Origin: Mogibacterium sp.
Lineage (GTDB): Bacteria; Bacillota; Clostridia; Peptostreptococcales; Anaerovoracaceae
Reading direction: 5' to 3'
Length of the DNA stretch: 64,000 nucleotides
NCBI GenBank assembly: GCA_017431685.1
Contig: JAFRKO010000042.1
Coordinates: forward strand, 1 to 64,000
Below the pieces are notes generated by a model. The model was given only the letters and a program-made list of their open reading frames with translations, did no database searches and was not told the DNA's origin. Of this stretch, positions 62,569-64,000 are shown in pieces (position 1 is the first letter of the stretch; every line of letters begins with the position of its first letter). Both the position numbers and the translations under genes were made by a program.

Positions 62569-63753
62569 ATGAAGAACATACTGGTTCTGGGAGCCGGCAG
62601 AGGACAGGTCGGCTTATACAAAGCAGCGAGAGAGCTGGGACACAGATCCATTGCCTTAAGCATTCCGGGCGACTATCCGGGATTCGCGCTTGCTGACGAG
62701 ATCGATTACGTTGATATAACAGACGCTGAGGCAGTGCTTGACGCTGCCCGCAGGCACAAGGCAGACGCTATAGTCTCCGCGTGCGTGGATATCATGATAC
62801 CTGCGCTGGGATACGCTTGCGAAAACCTCGGACTCTGCGGCATCTCACATAAAGCTTCTGTGGTCTGTACCAACAAGCTTCTTATGAAGAGAGCTTTCGA
62901 GGAGCACGGTGTACGTACGGCCAGATTCGTTGAGATCATGCCGGGCGATGATGCTGACGAAAAGTGCGCGCATCTCAATTATCCGCTGATAGTAAAGGCG
63001 GTAGATCTGGCGGGAAGCCGGGGTATCAATATCGTCATGGAAGGTGAATCTCTGAGCGAGGCAGTCACACGCACGATGTCTGAGACGCACAAAGACTACT
63101 GCATCGCAGAGGAGTATATCGACGGTTATGAGTTCAGTGCCACAGCTTTCGTAGTGGACGGAGAGGTGCTGTTTGTACTGCCTACAGGCGATGTCAGATA
63201 CGGCGAGAACGATGAGATACCTGCAGGGCACTACCTGCCGTTCGAGGCGGAGCCTGCCGTGATCGACGATACCATGAAGCAGATGGAGGGAGGCATATGC
63301 GCTCTCGGACTCGATAACTGCGCTGTGAACGCCGACCTTATGCTTATGGACGGCAAGGTATATATCCTCGAAATGACCGGAAGGATGGGAGCAAACTGCA
63401 TGCCCGAACTGTCATCGATTTACATGGGATATGATATTTACCGCATGATAATCGAAACAGCTCTCGGAGAGAGAGGGTTCATTCAGGAACTTTCAGAAGA
63501 TAAGAGACCTTGCACGCCATGCTTCGCTCAGATGATCGTATCCGAGAAGGCCGGTACACTCAGATCCGTCAGCATAGATGACGACTGCGATGCCGATGTG
63601 CTTATGTTCGCTAAACCGGGAGGCGAGATCAGGAAATTCGCATGCACAAATGACTGCGTCGGACAGGTTATCACACAGGCTGCGACGCTCGACGGAGCAA
63701 GGCAGAAAGCTGATGATGCCCTTAAACACATACATCTTGAAATAGAGCCATAA
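62569..63753 (+). CDS. ATP-grasp ligase (carbamoyl-phosphate-synthase-like)
   Basis: A 394-residue ATP-grasp enzyme. N-terminal preATP-grasp domain starts NILVLGAGRGQVGLY; the central part has NYPLIVKAVDLAGSRGI and EEYIDGYEFSATAFV, and the metal site is LEMTGRMGANCMPE. It belongs to the group of ATP-grasp proteins found in surface-glycan loci, which join an amino acid or other amine to a carboxylate. ATG 62569 has CAGGAG 10 bases upstream; the frame is open from 62398 but that stretch overlaps the preceding gene. A related gene follows. Confidence 0.85.
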   Translation: MKNILVLGAGRGQVGLYKAARELGHRSIALSIPGDYPGFALADEIDYVDITDAEAVLDAARRHKADAIVSACVDIMIPALGYACENLGLCGISHKASVVCTNKLLMKRAFEEHGVRTARFVEIMPGDDADEKCAHLNYPLIVKAVDLAGSRGINIVMEGESLSEAVTRTMSETHKDYCIAEEYIDGYEFSATAFVVDGEVLFVLPTGDVRYGENDEIPAGHYLPFEAEPAVIDDTMKQMEGGICALGLDNCAVNADLMLMDGKVYILEMTGRMGANCMPELSSIYMGYDIYRMIIETALGERGFIQELSEDKRPCTPCFAQMIVSEKAGTLRSVSIDDDCDADVLMFAKPGGEIRKFACTNDCVGQVITQAATLDGARQKADDALKHIHLEIEP

Positions 63754-63788
63754 AAGCCGGTACCACCGGTATTTAAGGAGGCATATCT

Positions 63789-64000
63789 GTGAAGAAAAAA
63801 ATAGCGATACTCGGAGCAGCCCTGTTCCAGGAGCCGGCAATAGTAAAAGCAAAAGAGATGGGTCTGGAGACTCATGTGTTCGCATGGGCAGCGGGAGACC
63901 CGGGCGAACAGATCGCTGACTATTTCTATCCAATAAGTATCAGAGAGAAGGATCAGATCCTCGAGGAGTGCAGAAAGATCGGTATTGACGGGATCGTCAG
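63789..64000 (+). CDS. ATP-grasp-type protein, N-terminal part (cut by window end)
   Basis: Starts at GTG 63789 with AAGGAGG 7 bases upstream and reads KKKIAILGAALFQEPAIVKA and METHVFAWAAGDPGEQ-like residues (GLETHVFAWAAGDPG) up to the window end. The layout matches the preATP-grasp domain of the preceding gene product. About 70 codons are visible, so ligase motifs cannot be checked. Confidence 0.75.
   Translation, partial: MKKKIAILGAALFQEPAIVKAKEMGLETHVFAWAAGDPGEQIADYFYPISIREKDQILEECRKIGIDGIV

Overview
The window looks like chromosomal DNA of a Gram-positive anaerobe of the Clostridia (Firmicutes). The evidence is strong AGGAGG-type ribosome sites with ATG, GTG and TTG starts, teichoic-acid-type genes (tagD, two TagF-like enzymes, licD, a TagGH-like exporter), BspA-like leucine-rich surface proteins and no outer-membrane export genes. 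The species cannot be fixed from this sequence alone. Nearly everything codes for making, decorating and exporting cell-surface polymers.

Left part (1-5.8 kb). The left edge holds the end of a decayed IS3-family element. Next come a secreted protein with 21 five-residue EKAAA-type repeats, an IS200/IS605 transposase with terminal hairpins, a probable structured RNA at about 3.88-4.13 kb, and a two-gene unit (a four-helix membrane protein and an anchored Big_2 protein with an acidic repeat tail).

Wzx/Wzy-type glycan locus (5.8-34 kb). PglF/PglE/PglC/PglD-like proteins make a 2,4-diamino-2,4,6-trideoxy sugar and load it on undecaprenyl phosphate. A carrier protein and an adenylating ligase follow. 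A 6-dehydrogenase, a GnnA/WbpB-like oxidoreductase, a WbpE-like aminotransferase, a WbpD-like acetyltransferase and a WbpI/WecB-like epimerase together would give UDP-ManNAc(3NAc)A or a close relative. Between them lie GT4 transferases, two LpxD-like acyltransferases, a 3-hydroxyacyl-CoA dehydrogenase and an SCP2-type thiolase. This suggests that a special acyl group is made for the sugar on the spot. Wzx, Wzy and a Wzc-like protein with a degenerate cytoplasmic domain close this part; a decayed acyltransferase gene lies between wzx and the wzy unit.

Decoration block (34-45.7 kb). It holds an AlgX-like/MBOAT pair, a Wzy-like polymerase fused to a phosphodiester glycosidase and leucine-rich repeats, a TagB/TagF-like enzyme, a free paralogue of the glycosidase part, and two acyltransferases.

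Teichoic-acid-like block (45.7-64 kb). It holds a GT2-TagF fusion, a reverse-strand GT2 protein, TagD, an asparagine-synthase-like protein, a CapA-like phosphoesterase, four ATP-grasp enzymes, two peptidoglycan-hydrolase-like exoproteins, LicD, and an ABC exporter whose ATPase lacks key catalytic residues. The window ends inside the fourth ATP-grasp gene.

Working model (inference): two linked polymers are made here. One is a heteropolysaccharide with acylated amino sugars, flipped by Wzx and polymerised by Wzy. The other is a glycerol-phosphate-containing polymer exported by the ABC system, with amide ligases and O-acyltransferases adding charged or acyl groups.
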